Below are positions 61,938-64,000 of a stretch of DNA of 64,000 bases, piece after piece. The translations under genes and the position numbers were made by a program. Positions within the stretch are counted from its first letter, which is position 1, and every line of letters begins with the position of its first letter. Under the pieces are notes generated by a model, which did not search any database, was not told the origin of the DNA, and worked only from the letters and a program-made list of their open reading frames with translations. The stretch is from JAVVUJ01 sp964582545 (GTDB lineage Bacteria; Bacillota; Clostridia; Peptostreptococcales; Anaerovoracaceae): NCBI GenBank assembly GCA_964582545.1, contig CAZOSB010000006.1:1-64000 (forward strand), given 5' to 3'.

Positions 61938-63748
61938 GTTGGGTGACCTCGGGGGAAATGGAAAAAATTAAAATTGAGCAACTTTTATATGCTGAAGAGG
62001 TAGTAAAGAATATTAAGGAGTCCAAGGACAAAAGAGTACAATATAGGGACAGCAGACCCATTATGGATTTAAAACATATGTGGGAAACCAGCGTGGATCT
62101 CTATGCAGATAGAGCAGCGTTCCACGTAAAGGATAAGCCTACGGAAACTTATAGACAGATCACATATGGGGAAGCGGACAAAGATATAAAAGCATTGATG
62201 ACAGCTTTGGTTGCTTTAGATCTAAAGGGAAAGAACATTGCGATTATCGGGGATAACTCCTACCAATGGGCGATTTCCTATTTGGCTGTGGTCTGTGGCA
62301 CGGGAGTGGTGGTTCCTTTGGACAAAGAGCTTCCGGACAATGAGCTGGAGTTGCTTGTCAGGACAGCAGAGGTGGAGTGCGTTCTCTATGCTGGGAAGTA
62401 CTCCAAAGTATTCCAAAGTATGAGGGAAAAAGAAAACATTCCATTAAAGTGTTTTATCAATCTTAATGGAAGGGAAAGCAACGAAAGTGAGCACGCATTA
62501 AAGGATGTATTATCACTGGGAAGAAAGAGAAGAGAAGACGGGGATTCTTCTTTTGAAGAGGCCTTTATTCAGAGGGACGAAATGAATATTTTGTTGTTCA
62601 CCTCAGGAACAACCGGTATATCCAAGGGTGTCATGCTTTCCCATGGGAACATCGTGGAGGATTTAATGGCTGCGCCCACCCTCTTAAAGGTCATGCCGGA
62701 AGATGTGTTTTTTTCGGTGCTGCCCGTACATCACACTTATGAATGCACCTGCGGATTTTTAATGCCGCTGTATAAGGGAGCATCCATAGCCTACTGCGAG
62801 GGATTAAAATATATCGTCAAGAATCTTTCAGAGGTCAAACCTACCATTTTTTTAGGAGTTCCTTTGATTTTTGAGAGTCTTTATAGGAAAATTTGGCAAA
62901 ACGTTCGTAAGAGTGGAAAAGAAAAAACTTTAAAAAAGATGATTTCCTTAAATAATAGAACAAAAAAAATAGGTATGGATTTAGCACCGCTATTGTTCAA
63001 AAAAATTACTGCGGTATTTGGGGGGCGGATGAGGATGATGATCTGTGGAGGAGCAGCGATTGACCCTAACGTCCTACAGGGGATTAGAGACTTTGGGATT
63101 CCGGCATTGCAGGGTTATGGTCTCACGGAGTGCTCTCCAATCTGTGCTCTCAATCCTGATGGGTACATCAAAAATCACTCTGCAGGTTATCCGCTGCCGG
63201 GATTTCATATTAAAATCTATAATCCGGATGGCGAAACGGGAATTGGAGAAATTTGTACTGCCGGGAAAAATGTGATGATGGGGTATTACCGGAATGAAGA
63301 GGCTTCCAGAGAGGTGCTTTTAGATGGGTGGTTTCATACGGGAGACTTGGGATATCTGGACGAGGATGGTTACGTAATTATAACCGGAAGACAAAAAAAT
63401 GTAATCATTACGAAAAATGGTAAGAATGTTTTCCCCGAAGAAATAGAGTCATACTTGGGCAAAATTCCATTTGTGGCAGAATGCTTAGTTTGGGGGAAAG
63501 ATACCCACGATGGAAAAGATACCGTGATCGCTGCCACGGTTCGTCTAGAGGAAGAAGAAGTAAAAGAGATGCTAGGTGAGAACTATACGAAGGAGCAAGC
63601 GCTAAACACTCTGTGGAAGCATCTCAATCCTATCAATGAAGCACTTCCTTACTTTAAACGTATTAGGCACATAATCTTACGAGAAGAGGAATTTGAAAAG
63701 ACCACAGGCAAGAAGATCAAAAGGTTTGTGGAATCCAATAAGGAGTAA
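61934..63748 (+). CDS. Long-chain acyl-CoA synthetase (AMP-binding), second of a tandem pair
   Basis: This 604-residue paralogue of the preceding enzyme has TSGTTGISKGVML, YGLTECSPI, HTGDLGYLD and the C-terminal GRQKNVIITKNGKNVFPEE. It has an N-terminal extension of about 45 residues before the shared region (DLKHMWETSVDLYADRAAF versus NLKEMLYSSADMYGERAAF). The start is uncertain: GTG 61934 overlaps the previous stop (GTGA), while GTG 61943 has better spacing from GGAG. The two genes are probably a local duplication that has diverged. Confidence 0.86.
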   Translation: MSWVTSGEMEKIKIEQLLYAEEVVKNIKESKDKRVQYRDSRPIMDLKHMWETSVDLYADRAAFHVKDKPTETYRQITYGEADKDIKALMTALVALDLKGKNIAIIGDNSYQWAISYLAVVCGTGVVVPLDKELPDNELELLVRTAEVECVLYAGKYSKVFQSMREKENIPLKCFINLNGRESNESEHALKDVLSLGRKRREDGDSSFEEAFIQRDEMNILLFTSGTTGISKGVMLSHGNIVEDLMAAPTLLKVMPEDVFFSVLPVHHTYECTCGFLMPLYKGASIAYCEGLKYIVKNLSEVKPTIFLGVPLIFESLYRKIWQNVRKSGKEKTLKKMISLNNRTKKIGMDLAPLLFKKITAVFGGRMRMMICGGAAIDPNVLQGIRDFGIPALQGYGLTECSPICALNPDGYIKNHSAGYPLPGFHIKIYNPDGETGIGEICTAGKNVMMGYYRNEEASREVLLDGWFHTGDLGYLDEDGYVIITGRQKNVIITKNGKNVFPEEIESYLGKIPFVAECLVWGKDTHDGKDTVIAATVRLEEEEVKEMLGENYTKEQALNTLWKHLNPINEALPYFKRIRHIILREEEFEKTTGKKIKRFVESNKE

Positions 63749-63751
63749 AAT

Positions 63752-64000
63752 ATGAGCAAGGAGTTAGGATACCCCAGAGTAGAACTGGATTTAAAAAAAC
63801 TAAAACACAACATCGATGCTGCCGTTGAAATATGCAGAAAACAAGGCGTTGGAATCGCAGGTGTAGTAAAGGGCTTTAATGGTCTTAAAGAAGGCATGGC
63901 CCTCTATGAGCAATCGGATTGTGATTTTGTGGCATCCTCCAGGTTAGAGCAGTTGGAAGGGGCAAGGGAAATAGGAATTACAAAACCATTGATGCTGATT
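63752..64000 (+). CDS. Alanine/ornithine racemase family PLP enzyme, partial
   Basis: The first 83 residues are present before the window ends. YPRVELDLKKLKHNI and GVVKGFNG carry the PLP-binding lysine of fold type III racemases. The sequence around them is closer to the ornithine racemase group than to classical alanine racemase Alr, as far as the short piece allows. AAGGAG precedes the ATG, 3 nt after the synthetase stop. Ornithine racemase would fit an ornithine-fermenting clostridium. Confidence 0.75.
   Translation, partial: MSKELGYPRVELDLKKLKHNIDAAVEICRKQGVGIAGVVKGFNGLKEGMALYEQSDCDFVASSRLEQLEGAREIGITKPLMLI

Noticed and set aside
1..64000. rRNA, tRNA genes and CRISPR arrays
   Set aside because: None was recognised by eye. 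A covariance search would be needed to exclude a tRNA with certainty.

Overview
The window is low-GC chromosomal DNA, most likely from a strictly anaerobic, amino-acid-fermenting member of the Clostridia. The supporting observations are AT-rich intergenic DNA, strong AGGAGG ribosome binding sites, zinc-binding forms of S14, S4 and adenylate kinase, a superoxide reductase, a biotin-linked 5-oxoprolinase cluster and an ornithine/alanine racemase-type gene at the right edge. The exact genus cannot be told from the sequence.

Layout. (1) 1-2115: a HAD phosphatase and an L-cysteine desulfidase-like gene. (2) 2284-17942: one uninterrupted S10-spc-alpha ribosomal superoperon (S10 to L17, with secY, adk, map, infA, rpmJ and rpoA), starting at a clear promoter with a 260-nt leader and ending at a 22-bp hairpin. 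(3) 18100-21919: a pxpB-pxpC-pxpA-biotin carrier-DUF1097 operon with a consensus promoter and a palindrome, followed by a response-regulator/winged-helix gene. (4) About 22870-51490: a 28.6-kb accessory island with more GC-rich codon use than its flanks, and no integrase, transposase or tRNA. (5) 51644-64000: core-type genes again (superoxide reductase, FAD dehydrogenase, AAA_14/DUF4143 ATPase, AddB-like nuclease, cysK, two tandem acyl-CoA synthetases, start of a racemase).

The island is the interesting part. Ten of its transcription units, on both strands and including three divergent pairs, start from the same unusual promoter: box GAAACTTT, 5 nt, an A-rich GAAA-type -35 region, then a TATAAT-like -10 placed 27-29 nt after the box. 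This promoter ties together very different proteins: two HEAT-type repeat scaffolds, an ankyrin protein built from a duplicated cassette, an FtsZ-like protein that stops after the GTPase half, an MraZ-like domain fused to a degenerate full-length FtsZ-like fold, a second MraZ-like domain fused to leucine-rich and HEAT-like repeats, small cysteine-cluster proteins, a macro domain protein, a metallophosphoesterase, an FHA/zinc-ribbon/Ser-Thr kinase next to a kinase/TPR/propeller protein, an HD alarmone-hydrolase-like enzyme, a lipoprotein with a probable alpha/alpha-toroid domain and a 1757-residue S-layer-anchored protein.

My reading, which is inference, is that this is a single co-regulated system. 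A kinase/FHA signalling core and nucleotide-hydrolysing enzymes would be linked to an altered MraZ/FtsZ-type division or cytoskeletal apparatus and to the cell surface. A helix-turn-helix regulator gene transcribed divergently from the kinase operon is the obvious candidate controller, but it is frameshifted in this copy.
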